A stretch of 64,000 nt of DNA, from positions 20,581,206 to 20,645,205 of the forward strand of contig OZ038459.1 of the NCBI GenBank assembly GCA_964036195.1, given 5' to 3'. Position 1 is the first letter of the stretch. Every line of letters begins with the position of its first letter. Source of the stretch: Sphaerolaimus hirsutus. Its lineage: Eukaryota > Nematoda > Chromadorea > Monhysterida > Sphaerolaimidae. A program made the translations under genes and the position numbers. The notes under the pieces were generated by a model. That model was not told the DNA's origin, did not search any database, and saw only the letters and a list, made by a program, of their open reading frames with translations. Below, one piece after another: positions 55,501-63,861 of this stretch.

Positions 55501-58500
55501 GCAGAAACATATTTTATAAATGCCACCTAAAACAAACACCTAAATGTGTAAAGATACACCAGCTGCACGTGGCAGTGCACTCGCAGCTTACTAGCAAACC
55601 TACTAGTGTTGGTAATACACCAAATAATGGTGTTAGCTGTGCCTATTATAATGGAATTGTGCGCGCGCCTCAAAATATTGTGCAAGTGAGTGATGCTGAT
55701 GCTATGAGATGGAGTGCAATATAAACAATGTAAAATGCAGCTTAATATTATGGAGCTATCCAAACAATATGTGAAAAAGGGAATGCTAGATCTTGCTTGG
55801 AATGGTTTAAGCTATTTGGCGCACTACAGTAAGCCAGTTGGCTTGGTGCCAACAAGGTTGTCTTGTCTGAAATTTGAAAATTCAAATTTGAGGTTCCAAA
55901 TTTGAAAAGAGCTTGCATTTTCACCTGTCAGCTGTCAAGGAGAAGCTTAGGTAAGATCTAAGCTAAGATGATTGATGGCACTGACTTCAAAGGGAAAAGC
56001 TGGAACCCAAAAATGATTGACAGCTATTTTGGCTCACTACAGTAATCTGGGCTTGGTGCCATGCCAAAAAGATGGCTTGTCTAGACATTTGAAGCAAAAA
56101 CCTAGATAAGATCTAAAAACTGAAGCAAAAAGACAAGATAACGATCTAGAGCTGTCAATCATAATGCATAACTGACAGAAAGTGCACACATGTAGCAAAA
56201 ATGTTGAGCATTTGTTGACAAACAAGTGCAGGTGTTATTGTGCAACAATGCAAATATTCTTCCACAGAGAGTGTTGGTGGGGAAGTACCTTGTGCAAAAG
56301 CTATGGAATCATGACAGAAAATGTACCCAGTTTTGTGCTGATGCAAAAGTCACCAATTAAGGTGAAACTTCAGTCGTACACTAGGGTGTGTCTGTCTTAC
56401 ACACATGCCTAGTGAATTTACTTGCATCAAGCGTTTTTGAAAATCACTTACCTGCCTATGGTAAACTCCGCCCACTCAGGTAACAAAACTGGAGCCATCA
56501 TGTCAAATGGGAAAATCAAAATTGGTTTTGGAGCTGCAACCTTTTTGCTTGGAAAAATCAGTCTGACTTCCAATGAAAATACCTATTTGTTCCATAAACT
56601 TGGCGGACATTATGAAAGTCAATGGTCTAAGGAATTTGTGTACGAGTGCAGTATAAACTAATGATAGGGTCACATTTGAATTTGGCCCACATCCAAGTCG
56701 CCTTGCGGTTTGGGCAAATGAGAGCAAAAATGCAGGTTTTATGTTCATGTCACTGATTATGGCTGCAGAATGCAATGAATCGACCGGGAATGATCACAAC
56801 TGGTGGCCTAGTTGACACATTTGCGATCATTTCCAGCCACTTACCTAATTTGATTCCATAGACATAATGAGTAACACAAACGTAAATACTGCGTCATTCA
56901 CCTCATTCATATAATACGTAACCCAATGCGTGCCAAGTGAACATACCAGATATCTATCACATTCATACATTTTAGGAATTTGTTAGCACTGTTTGAGCGA
57001 GATATCTAGCTTTCCGACTCTGTATATTTATATCCATGCTTAATCTATTTATTTTTAACATTTGAAAGTACAATTGGTTTAAATAAACTGTGAATCGAAT
57101 GGAATCAGTCCGTTCAAATTCGAATTTGAGACATATCTTACTCGTACATAAAAGACGGAAAGCTGACTCGTTTCACGTATGCCGAGTTTAATAAGATGAG
57201 GTCATTTGTCAAAGATAAGACAGCTCACAGTTAGCCCAGCCTGCCTGAGCTGGTCAACTTTCTGCTCATATGGCTGTTTGAACCATGCCAACTTGGCGCC
57301 GGGCCAGAGGTTTTGGCAGCGGGCCCAGGCCTGCCTCCACTTGAGGTTGTTGTCCGTGGTGCTGAAGTAGCACTGCTCGTCCACCAGCGCGCTGCCGGAC
57401 ACCCCCGACTCTGCTGCCTTCGCTGTGCACTGCCCTCCGAACACTGACCGCACCGCATCTGGTCAATAATGGTGGATATGAGTAATGGGAAACATGCCAT
57501 GCCACCAGCGCTGTTATTTATACTTTGTTTTCATTTACCTATTTAGAGTTTATTGCTCTGTCTAGAGTTTAGAGGTTATAAAAGTGCGAAGTGAAATGGC
57601 AAACAATAAGTAGAAAGCAAATTAGTGAAAGAGAAGTGAACAGAAGTAAGATGTTTACTTTCGTTTAAAATTTTACATTTCATATCACTTCTTATTTTGT
57701 TGCTTTAGACCGGGGTTGGTTTTATAAAAATCATTTGTATACAAATTGTATAAAAATTGTATAAAAATGTATTTTATTTGAATTTTATTCTTGTTTCATT
57801 TTATTTTATTCCAAAATGTTAATAAAAAAATAAAATGGCCCATTTTACAAAAAAATTACAAAAATTTTACAGAAATTTTACAAAAAATCAGAATCTTGCA
57901 TGCAAGGCAAGAAAAATGTTATAATTAGACCTAAACATGAAAAACATGTGACAAATTTTTCCATTACTTTGCAGAAGTTGCATGCAGTAGGTATTGTTAG
58001 CTAGTTGCAAGTGTTAAGTTACAATTATTGATATGAATGGTTTGTATTGTCAGTGGAAGTACTACTAGTGTGCTGGCACATTTGTAAAAATAACATGCAA
58101 GGTGTTAATTGTCATGACAAATGTAAAGTAGAGTCAATTGACATCTCAAATGTCAAGCAAAGTGTCAATTGTCATGACAAATGTCATGCAAAGTATAAAT
58201 TGTGTATCCAAATCTTATGTTTTGGTATCCAAATATTAGGTTTTTGGTATCCAAATCTTATGTTTTTGTATCCAAATGTTCACATAAGATTTGATGCAAA
58301 AACAACATCAAGATTTGGATACAAAACATAAGATTTGGATACAATTTGCTTGACAGTTTCCACTTCAATTTATACTTGTCATGACAATTGACACTTTGCA
58401 TGACATTTCATATGACATTTGACACTTTATAGGGCTTGGGACTGCCCCAGTTCCGCAAATAAACAGGTTGAACCCCAAGCAACACAATAAAAAATTTTAC

Positions 58501-58907
58501 AAAAAAAAGATGAGTTTTTATACAATTTTTACAAAAATATGAATTTGTATACAATTTTACAATAATTTTACAAAAATTCTAATTTTTATACAATTTTTAT
58601 TTTTATTTTGAAATTTTCCATTTTATTTTTTTATAGTATTCTTAATTTTCCATTTTATTTTTATTTTATTTTTATTTTTTTCTGAGATTTTGCCAACCCT
58701 GCTTTAGACCTTTTACTAGCCATTTCACTTCTAAATTGAAACTTCGTGAACCGATACTCAAACCGAAATTGCTTGCAACCGATAACCGGAACCATAAATT
58801 TTAAAATTCACAACCCTACCTGATGATTTGCCCGCATGCACCAGTGGCTGTTGCACTGCTCCATTGGTGTTGACTACCAGTGCCAAAAGTAGGACTATTG
58901 AGTCCAT
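43400..58907 (-). CDS. Gene 2: secreted CTLD-CTLD-PAN-PAN protein
   Basis: Eleven exons: 58820-58907, 57229-57458, 54686-54767, 53920-54051, 53514-53635, 52584-52798, 52097-52273, 50801-50952, 50578-50661, 45725-45869, 43400-43520. They total 1548 nt with every phase agreeing, giving 515 residues. Layout: signal peptide 1-16; half CTLD 40-133 (C40, C59, C77); complete long-form CTLD about 134-297 (C140/C156 hairpin, C176 to C295, YWLGA at 212, EPN at 258-260); PAN 1 about 298-399 (C338, C342, C350/C352, C362); PAN 2 about 428-515 (C470, C474, C480, C492). The two loop cysteines of the CTLD are missing. Introns are GT-AG except intron 9 (GC-AG). No membrane segment, so a secreted carbohydrate- or protein-binding protein is inferred. 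Introns 9 and 10 hold about 7 kb of nested elements. Paralogue: gene 1. Confidence 0.88.
43935..44297. mobile_element. CCGTATTTCC element
   Basis: TACCGTATTTCCTCTAATTA and GAGGAAATACGGT; G-run bodies; in gene 2 intron 10. Confidence 0.7.
44365..45589. mobile_element. CCGTATT element split by a GGTTGG element
   Basis: TACCGTATTTCCTAGATTTA at 44365 and GAGGAAATACGGTA at 45589, with the insert 44474-45294. Confidence 0.72.
44474..45294. mobile_element. GGTTGG hAT-like element, 8-bp duplication TACATGAT
   Basis: CATGGTTGGTTTTAGTAAAA to GATTTTGCCAACCCTG; exact 8-bp duplication TACATGAT at 44466-44473 and 45295-45302. Subterminal TTTTATTTT and TTTTACAAAAATTTT words at both ends. Confidence 0.83.
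45725..45869 (-). CDS. Gene 2 exon 10 (PAN 2 start)
   Basis: 145 nt, markedly GC-rich; APGVATYARVQPGAAGVQTD ... AGRECAWHCL. Acceptor TTTGCAG, donor CTCAA|GTGAGC, phase 2. Antisense frames across it are shadows. Confidence 0.82.
46718..47874. mobile_element. H5: defective hAT-like composite with BEL/Pao piece
   Basis: 46718-47141 is an H1-like element without its left end, ending TTTGACACCCTA; it is joined to BEL/Pao pol (from ATCATGAGTGTC) and a second GGAAAACGG array ending TTTGACACCCTA at 47874. Confidence 0.72.
47147..47621 (+). pseudogene. BEL/Pao pol remnant inside H5
   Basis: MSVTNEVEALELYYKVKALF (47147-47329) and VSAYDPIGFTAPVSLTLKSQ (47373-47621) equal the last third of the H2 and H4 pol pieces. 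The catalytic RT motifs are gone. Confidence 0.8.
49263..49531. other. Gene 2 intron 9; short piece shared with H2/H4
   Basis: GTTTGCCTGTTTGGCTCTGA followed by TTGTGGTAGCTG at about 49473-49505 matches the BEL/array junction of H2 (12100-12135) and H4 (25012-25045). Otherwise nothing. Confidence 0.5.
49532..50467. mobile_element. TAGTGATG hAT-like element, GCACC words, duplication GTAGTAGG
   Basis: TAGTGATGTTAAAGGCACCG to CGGTGCCTTTACATCACTA; exact 8-bp duplication GTAGTAGG at 49524-49531 and 50468-50475. GGCACCGCACC arrays of about 200 bp at each end around about 500 bp of unique AT-rich sequence. Confidence 0.87.
50578..50661 (-). CDS. Gene 2 exon 9
   Basis: 84 nt; VTGLLDTNTGEISKVSPDEF then HQALCVK. 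Acceptor CATGCAG, donor TTAAAG|GCAAGT (GC donor with otherwise perfect consensus). If unspliced, the frame ends 17 codons later at a TAA near 50530, which could give a shorter one-PAN form. Confidence 0.78.
50801..50952 (-). CDS. Gene 2 exon 8 (PAN 1 end)
   Basis: 152 nt; CRCFSWSSSDDKCRLSTLPC then HNLYVPSVEYPQLR. Acceptor AATACAG|GTGCCG, donor CAGAG|GTACAT. Another frame reads as a hydrophobic helix, but its phases do not fit the neighbours. Confidence 0.82.
51011..51639. mobile_element. hAT-like element H6, duplication TACCAGAC
   Basis: TAGGTTGTCAAA to TTTGACACCCTA; exact 8-bp duplication TACCAGAC at 51003-51010 and 51640-51647. TTTCCG arrays, diverged. Sits in gene 2 intron 7, 60 bp upstream of the exon 8 acceptor. 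Confidence 0.84.
51640..52096. other. Gene 2 intron 7, remaining part
   Basis: Contains GCCATTGTATTGGAGG and GCCGTTCTATTGGAGG at 51901-51933, the recurrent ATTGGAGG motif, and a weak GGTTGG-type tail ending TTTTTCCAACCATAG near 52076. Confidence 0.4.
52097..52273 (-). CDS. Gene 2 exon 7 (CTLD end, PAN 1 start)
   Basis: 177 nt; HQGICEYREL then FMLEDSTFPGSADECALQCQ QAGSD. Acceptor ACACAG, donor GACAG|GTGTGT. Confidence 0.88.
52584..52798 (-). CDS. Gene 2 exon 6 (EPN loop)
   Basis: 215 nt; TDGWQLALNSTHKEQTNGEL, FIRPWGKGEPNDP. Acceptor AATGAAG (weak pyrimidine tract), donor AAAAG|GTGATA, phase 2. Confidence 0.88.
52866..53418. mobile_element. CAGGGTGCGGCAA element, TA duplication
   Basis: CAGGGTGCGGCAATTTAG to CTAAATTGCTGCACCCTG with TA on both sides (52864-52865, 53419-53420). 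The same intron in gene 1 (7018-7070) has a single TA and no insert, which proves the boundaries. Tc1/mariner-like end organisation; no transposase. Confidence 0.85.
53514..53635 (-). CDS. Gene 2 exon 5
   Basis: 122 nt; GHIPGYKGHLAWPVDGQLPN ... NNIYWLGAIN. Acceptor GCTGCAG, donor AAAT|GTTAGT. The reading continues past an internal GGACC|GTAATA that could be mistaken for the donor; conservation with gene 1 (where those bases are not GT) decides. Confidence 0.88.
53920..54051 (-). CDS. Gene 2 exon 4 (second CTLD start)
   Basis: 132 nt; QTLEGNCNLNVTGKLSVFHD, GSCYVYWDEG, VADKC. Acceptor GTGCAG, donor AATG|GTAATC. Confidence 0.88.
54385..54645. mobile_element. GAGAAGTGAAATGAG palindrome
   Basis: Runs of GAGAAGTAAAAAG on the left and their complements (TTCACTTCTCATTTTAC) on the right, ending CTTCTCAACTTGTGGAATTG. 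Gene 2 intron 3. Related to 7453. Confidence 0.55.
54686..54767 (-). CDS. Gene 2 exon 3
   Basis: 82 nt; GSYRIALVTPLHKEEYFVYN then KSAPLPD. Acceptor TTTCAG, donor GACC|GTGAGT. Confidence 0.88.
54768..57228. other. Gene 2 intron 2
   Basis: 55814-55880 and 56028-56095 are related (CACTACAGTAA ... GGCTTGGTGCCA ... TTGTCT). A minus-strand frame at 54962-55186 (VVLHTRGTDRQVRLSNVKLG) has a fair acceptor CATCAG but no counterpart in gene 1. No other candidate exon. Confidence 0.4.
57229..57458 (-). CDS. Gene 2 exon 2 (first CTLD half)
   Basis: 230 nt; GVSGSALVDEQCYFSTTDNN and WRQAWARCQNLWPGAKLAWF. Acceptor GACCAG|ATGCGG, donor ACT|GTGAGC. GC-rich relative to the introns. Confidence 0.9.
57711..58701. 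mobile_element. GGTTGG hAT-like element, duplication CTTTAGAC
   Basis: CGGGGTTGGTTTTATAAAA to GATTTTGCCAACCCTG; exact 8-bp duplication CTTTAGAC at 57703-57710 and 58702-58709. It contains a CCCAAGCCCTG-type segment and an inner palindrome of ATCCAAATCTTATG words (58204-58352). Inserted in a GAGAAGTG palindrome in gene 2 intron 1. Confidence 0.85.
58820..58907 (-). CDS. Gene 2 exon 1 (signal peptide)
   Basis: ATG at 58907; MDSIVLLLALVVNTNGAVQQ then PLVHAGKSS; donor CATCAG|GTAGGG, phase 1. The hAT-like element 57711-58701 lies in the following intron. Confidence 0.87.
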
Positions 58908-58954
58908 TTCTCTCAATCACTAATTTCTTAGATTTTAGCTTCAAACTGTGAAAT

Positions 58955-59115
58955 CTGTGAATGCTGTGAACTTCAGTGCCTTCAGTATACCACATAACAT
59001 GAGAATTGCATGTTTATCACGAATCCATCTGATGGATGATATTGATAATGGCCTTATTCTTTTGTTGTTCCAGATTTATGTGGACAAAAGGTTATGCAGA
59101 TTGCAGGTTTCTCAA
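58955..59115 (-). promoter_or_regulatory. Conserved upstream region of gene 2
   Basis: About 50-200 bp upstream of the start codon. ATGTGGTATACTGAAGGCAC TGAAG is shared with the gene 1 flank (17860-17890). Likely core promoter and leader; no experimental support. Confidence 0.45.
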
Positions 59116-59329
59116 CTGAGTGAGTAAATTTACTGATTTAAGTGTGTATAAGTGTGTAAGTATAACGTATAAGTATAACGTTATGCGAGAATGACAGAGA
59201 TTTTCAACTTTTTATTAAAATCGCATGCGTATGAAGTCCTTGGCCTATAAATCCAAAGGGAACCACGCGTGCAGGGTGTTGTTAAGTGACTGGTGTTTAC
59301 AAACATATAAGGTTCAAACAGGATCACGA
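59116..59329. other. Upstream flank of gene 2
   Basis: Contains CCACGCGTG and AAGTGACTGG words shared with 40760-40795. No gene. Confidence 0.35.
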
Positions 59330-59490
59330 TCTCGAATCCCGAAGCCCCAATACCGATCCCGATCCCGACCCCGAAATCTCAAAAAGCCAATCCCGATCTC
59401 GATCCCGAAAGGCCAATCCCGATACCGATCCCGAAAAGCCAATCCCGATACCGATCCCCATCCCGATCCCGAAAAGTCAATCCCGTTTGA
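59330..59490. repeat. CCCGATCCCGA word array
   Basis: CCCGATCCCGATCCCGAAAAG and variants (ATACCGATCCC) in direct orientation. The PDTDPDP and RSRSRS translations are artefacts. Confidence 0.7.
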
Positions 59491-60302
59491 ATCCTACGAA
59501 CATAGTTTTACAGTGTTTCGTACTGCTTTGTGAAGCAGTTCACCGAAATGGTCGAGCATATCATAATGGTGCACTAGTGTGCATGGGTTATGTTTTATTG
59601 TGTGCGTGGGTACATTACGTCATGATTTTGTGCAACCAGTTTCTGCAATCATCGCTTAACTGTGCCAATGATTCCAGAACAAACCTGCTACTGTAGGGTG
59701 TTAAACTGTGCTACATCGCGTTATTATAGTGATCAATCGTGAAGCCATGGCAGTTCCATGGGGATGCTCATTTGAACGCAATCGTATAATAATATTGCGC
59801 CGATGTGACGGCAATTCGCAGCGGAGCGGGGCCATGTGAGCACAGATTCGTAGAGACAAAAACGTTTCAAGTGAGAATACCGTATTTCTTGTGATAGAAA
59901 GTGTCGTTTTATTTTTTGTCGACTTTTTTACCTGCAGAACTATTGGAGTGGAGGGGCCGTTCTATTGGCTACCGTTATATTCGTTTCAGCAATATTTTCA
60001 CAGATTTTTCATCTGAACATGGTATTTTTATGAATAAACCGTATTTTATTAAAAAACGCCCAGGGGGGTTATTTTTTCATAGTGGGAATTTTGAGGGGGT
60101 ATTTCGGGGGGGGGGGGTATTATTTCGCCAGAAATGTTTGTAAAGGGTGGTAGGAAATAATGGGCTTTGATGTACCCAAAACAGTGATAAAAATGACCTC
60201 ACAATATATTTCCATACATATCAACATAGATAGGTAAAATACACATACACTAGTCTGTGTCGCTGCGATGCAAATTTACATCAATAAATATTGTACATCA
60301 TG
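59491..60302. other. Upstream-region copy 2 and CCGTATT fragments
   Basis: 59715-59870 aligns with 20575-20880 (GTGATCAATC, CCATGG, GTAGAGACAAAAACG). 59930-59990 has the GCCGTTCTATTGG motif. 60045-60130 is a CCGTATT-family fragment. Confidence 0.45.
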
Positions 60303-60744
60303 TACCCTATTTCCTCGAAATACCCCCCGAGGGTGATTGTTACAGAGTGAGAATTTTCAGGGGGGTTAAACGAGGGGGAGGTATGTCGAGGGGGAGGTAT
60401 GTCGAGGGGGGGCTCATTATTTCGCCAGAAATTTTTTGAAATTCCAGTACTAAATTGTCGTCTGTAACATACGCAGACGTAGAAAAATGCAACAATAACC
60501 GCTATATATAATAGTCTATTGACTTATATGAGTGTGTAACACTGTTCTAACGTAACAATTCATAGTTTTTAACGTGTGTTTTGTTTTGTCGCAGTTTTGT
60601 CATGTACGTTAACTGTACACTCAATTTGGGGGGGGTATTTCGAGGGGGTGGGTAATTATTTCATAGTGTCCATTTTGAGGGGGGGGGGGGATATTTCAAG
60701 ACGGGGGGTATTTCGAGGGGGGGGTATTTCGAGGAAATACGGTA
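60303..60744. mobile_element. CCGTATTTCC element
   Basis: TACCCTATTTCCTCGAAATA to GAGGAAATACGGTA; typical G-run bodies and CGTCTGTAACATACGCAGAC core. A further fragment follows at 60780-60845. Confidence 0.75.
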
Positions 60745-60849
60745 CATGTACATTACCTATATACATGATGTACCTTTTTCCAGACGGGAGGCGGGTATTT
60801 CGAAGGGGGAGTTAATTCAAGGTGGGTATTTCGAGGAAATACAGTAACT

Positions 60850-61470
60850 CATGAGAATCAGAGCATGAATTCAAACAAGACCATACGTGAAAACAGCCTA
60901 TAAATCACAGTTCTGAACACCTTAGATGCTCTAACCACACATTTTTCAAATATTTTTGTGTTTTGGCACTCTTCCAGCGTATATTTTAGCTGCCATTCGA
61001 TTGGAGGTGATGTTCTATTGGAGTTAGGTAGTCAAATCTATTAGAAGAAATATGGTCTGTGATAGAAAAACCAAGATGTATTCCATGATGCTTATTCAGG
61101 CGTGCATGCAATTAGTGATGCAATGGCGCCATGGCGCTGGCGCCCTTAAATGGCGCCAAAGATCACCAGCGCCATGGCGTCATTGGCGCCTGGCGCCATT
61201 TTCGCTGGCGCCGTTTGGCACTCCACCCGGCGCCATTTTTTTGGAGCTTTTCCATCACTGCCTAGATAAAATATACTCTTAATTTCGATTGCATACGCAT
61301 TTTTATCTTCTAATTATACCTATTTGTCATTGACTGGATGCCTGGATGGACACTAGAAAAAGGCAAACAAAAAATGCGAAAGGTTCAGCCGTTTAGATTC
61401 AGTTAATAAAATAAACCTTTGTCTAGACAGTACACAATACAATAATGGAATTGCGCGATTGTCTTATAAA
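60850..61470. repeat. Duplicated block B segment with GGCGCC cluster
   Basis: 60850-61025 aligns with 29875-30035 and 61275-61470 with 32234-32430. 61112-61256 is a GGCGCCATGGCGCC word element (TAGTGATGCAATGGCGCC ... TCCATCACTG) with no matching flank. Confidence 0.55.
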
Positions 61471-61785
61471 GTGATAGCACAACGAAAAATAGGAGCTGAA
61501 GCTATAAATTCAGTGTCGACAAATTACAAAACATTCACCCAGATAATCACCAGCCACAGGTTGTTTTTAAACACCATTTTTCAGAAGAAATAGGTACGGT
61601 AGTCGGAAAATGATGACGGACGCCTGAACTCACACAAAGTTGGAAAATGATGACGCTCCTACGGTAAGTGTCAAACAATGGCAAACGTCACCGACGTAAA
61701 TGCCTAAGTTACCAGGCGCTATGCAGCGACTGACAGATTGGCAACTGTGATTTGGTCGACGCGACGCTTCAAATGTCACTAATAG

Positions 61786-61950
61786 CATAGGCGGCGCAAG
61801 CACCCAATTTGTGCTTGTGACATTCACAATCACATTGGCCAAAATTTGACCTTGTGCACTTTTTACTAGGTAAACATAGGTATTTCTGCTTGTGACACCG
61901 AAGATTGCGCTTGTGACATTCACAAGCGCACAAGCACTTATGCCGCCTAT
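61786..61950. mobile_element. MULE-like MITE, 9-bp flank
   Basis: CATAGGCGGCGCAAGC to TATGCCGCCTAT; flanks CACTAATAG and GACTAGTAG (7 of 9). 165 bp like 23339-23503. Confidence 0.75.
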
Positions 61951-61988
61951 GACTAGTAGGTTCTAGAGCTGGTGCAAGACGTAAATAC

Positions 61989-62171
61989 TGTATTTCCTCG
62001 AAATACCCCCCCCCCCTTAAATTAACCGCTCCCCCTTGAAATACCCCCAGGTGTTTTCCAGCTGAGGAAAAAATAAACCCCCTCGAAATACCCACAGTCT
62101 GGAATAGGGTACATCATGTATGCGAGGGACATGATGTATTTATTGCTGCCATTTTGCATCGCAGTTACACA
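61989..62171. mobile_element. CCGTATTTCC element, left half
   Basis: CTGTATTTCCTCGAAATACC and C-runs up to the core GCATCGCAGTTACACATA, where the element 62172 follows. The right half was not found. Confidence 0.65.
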
Positions 62172-62594
62172 TACCGTAAATGCTCTAATAATACGACAGG
62201 TCTCCAATAATACGACATCTCCAATAGTGCGACAGGTTTGGGCACGTTGTGTGAAAATAATCCGACACTCTCCAATAATGCGACACTCTTCAATAATGCG
62301 ACACCTGAGAAATAAAAAGAAAAAGCGCCGTAACGATGTGGCAATTTGCGGAAATCGCGGATTCGGCGCTTTTGGACAAAGCGGCGGCTGGCGGCAGTTC
62401 ACAAGAGTCGCTCGGCAGTTCGCAAGGGCGCCAGCCGCCTCACAACCGCCACTATTCACTGGCTGAGAAGTTGTTGATTCGACGTAAACAATAATGCGAC
62501 ACTCTCTAATAATGCGACATCTCCAATAGTACGACACCTAAAAATGTGCTGAAAAAAATAGTACGACTGTCGTATTATTAGAGCATTTACAGTA
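62172..62594. mobile_element. CCGTAAATGCTCTAATAATA element
   Basis: TACCGTAAATGCTCTAATAA and TTATTAGAGCATTTACAGTA are inverted; subterminal AATAATGCGACACTCTCC words on both sides of a GC-rich centre. TA at both ends. The translated stretch RHSPIMRHSSIMRH is the array. Confidence 0.7.
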
Positions 62595-63029
62595 GGGTGT
62601 CAAATTTCTGTTTTCCGTTTTCCGTTTATGTTTTTCCAGCTCATTGTCCATTTTCCGGCTAAATTTTCAGTTTTTCTGGCTTTTTTCCATTTCTGGCTAA
62701 ATTTTCTGTTTCTCCACTTTTTTTTCCATTTTCCACCTCATATTCCCCTTTTCCGGCTCAACTGTCTGTTTTCTGTTTCAGCCAAACTGGTAAACATGCA
62801 TGCAGGTTTTCAATTATGTAATTTTTTTCCATTTTCCATCAAAATTTCGGCAATTTTCACCAATTTCAGCAAATTTCAGGAATTTTCTTCCGTTTTCCAG
62901 CAAAATTTCAGCAATTTTTTCTGTTTCCGTGCAGATTTCATTTTTCTGTTTCCATTTTTCCGGCTTTGTTTTCTGGCTGCTGAAATTTTTGTTCCGTTTC
63001 CTTTTCCGTTTTCCGGCAAGTGCAAATTG
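62593..63029. mobile_element. hAT-like element H7, right end lost
   Basis: TAGGGTGTCAAATTTCTG start, TTTTCCG words, core CCAAACTGGTAAACATGCAT as in H3; ends abruptly in CACAGAAA-type words at 63030. Confidence 0.7.
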
Positions 63030-63180
63030 TGCAAGTGTTTCTGTGTTCTCCAAAAAAAACTCATTTGAGTTTCTGTGTTTTTCAAAATTGTTGAGTTACC
63101 GTGTTTCTGTATTAAACAAACACACTGAAACTCAATGAGTTTCCGTATTTGATATGTGTGTTTTTGCAATCGTTGGTCAG
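63030..63180. repeat. TTTCTGTGTTCTCC word fragment
   Basis: GTTTCTGTGTTCTCCAAAAA and GAAACTCAATGAGTTTCCG, ending TTTTTGCAATCGTTGG; the end of a CAACGATG-family element like 18215-19865. Confidence 0.6.
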
Positions 63181-63575
63181 TCACTACTCAATAAAATGTT
63201 TAAAATGTTGTTTGGTATTGCGCACAAAGTCAGCATTCTCAGCAGACTGTAAATTCATTTGAAAGTTGGATAAACACACTTAGAAAAGAAAAAATCATGA
63301 ACTCAAACTATCAATAGAGTAAATTCACAATAACATCGAATTTAGAGTCACACCTCATCACTCACATATAAAATGTCAAATAGCAAAACCAAATTTTCAC
63401 AATTCTTAAATAGAGTTTGAAGTCTAAATTGATACATTCCCACGCACTGTGGAAAAGTATCAATATTGCATTTAAATCGACTATAACAGATTTTACGACC
63501 GGGTAAGTTGGCAAAGTGCCAAACCACCACCAAAGGCTTATGACAATCTACAGAGTGCATCCGATGTCACCCAGT
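63181..63575. repeat. Duplicated block B, 3' flank of mucin B
   Basis: Aligns with 32930-33308 (CACTACTCAATAAAATG, CTCAAACTATCAATAGAG, AACCACCACCAAAGG, GAGTGCATCCGATGTCAC). Confidence 0.65.
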
Positions 63576-63797
63576 TCACTTCGATTGTGGTGGTTGTGGT
63601 GGTGGCACCGTAGTTGTGGATGGTGGCACCGGCTCGGCCATGGTAGTTGTGAATGGTGGCGTGGGCATGGGGGTAGTGAATGGTGGCGTTTCCCAGTTCA
63701 CTGTGGTGCTTGGTTCCATCGGTGGTCCCGTGGTGGTGGTTATGACGCTCATGCGCTTGCCCACTCGCATTCGCCTGGCTGGCGCTGTGGGCATTGA
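63576..63797 (-). pseudogene. Mucin-like exon B (diverged or broken)
   Basis: Counterpart of mucin A exon 2: SMPTAPARRMRVGKRMSVIT, then a T/P-rich stretch (PPFTTPMPTPPFTTTMAEPV) instead of the 36-bp repeats, stop AAG TGA at 63576-63578 as in A. At the acceptor position A has CAG but B has CGG, so splicing there would fail unless another site is used. Exon 1 would lie beyond 63862, where a mobile element begins. Confidence 0.55.
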
Positions 63798-63861
63798 CCC
63801 GAGGATACATAGGTATGTTTCGAGTAAACGTGAAGATGTGTAGGTGAACAAGTATGGTCAC

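Noticed and set aside
59225-59696. RS/DP-repeat protein
   Set aside because: Product of the CCCGATCC array; three frames are equally open.
23273-61923. Near-identical short proteins at 23273-23476 and 61630-61923
   Set aside because: Both lie over the 165-bp MULE-like MITE; similarity is that of the element, and the frames have no start, promoter or splice support.
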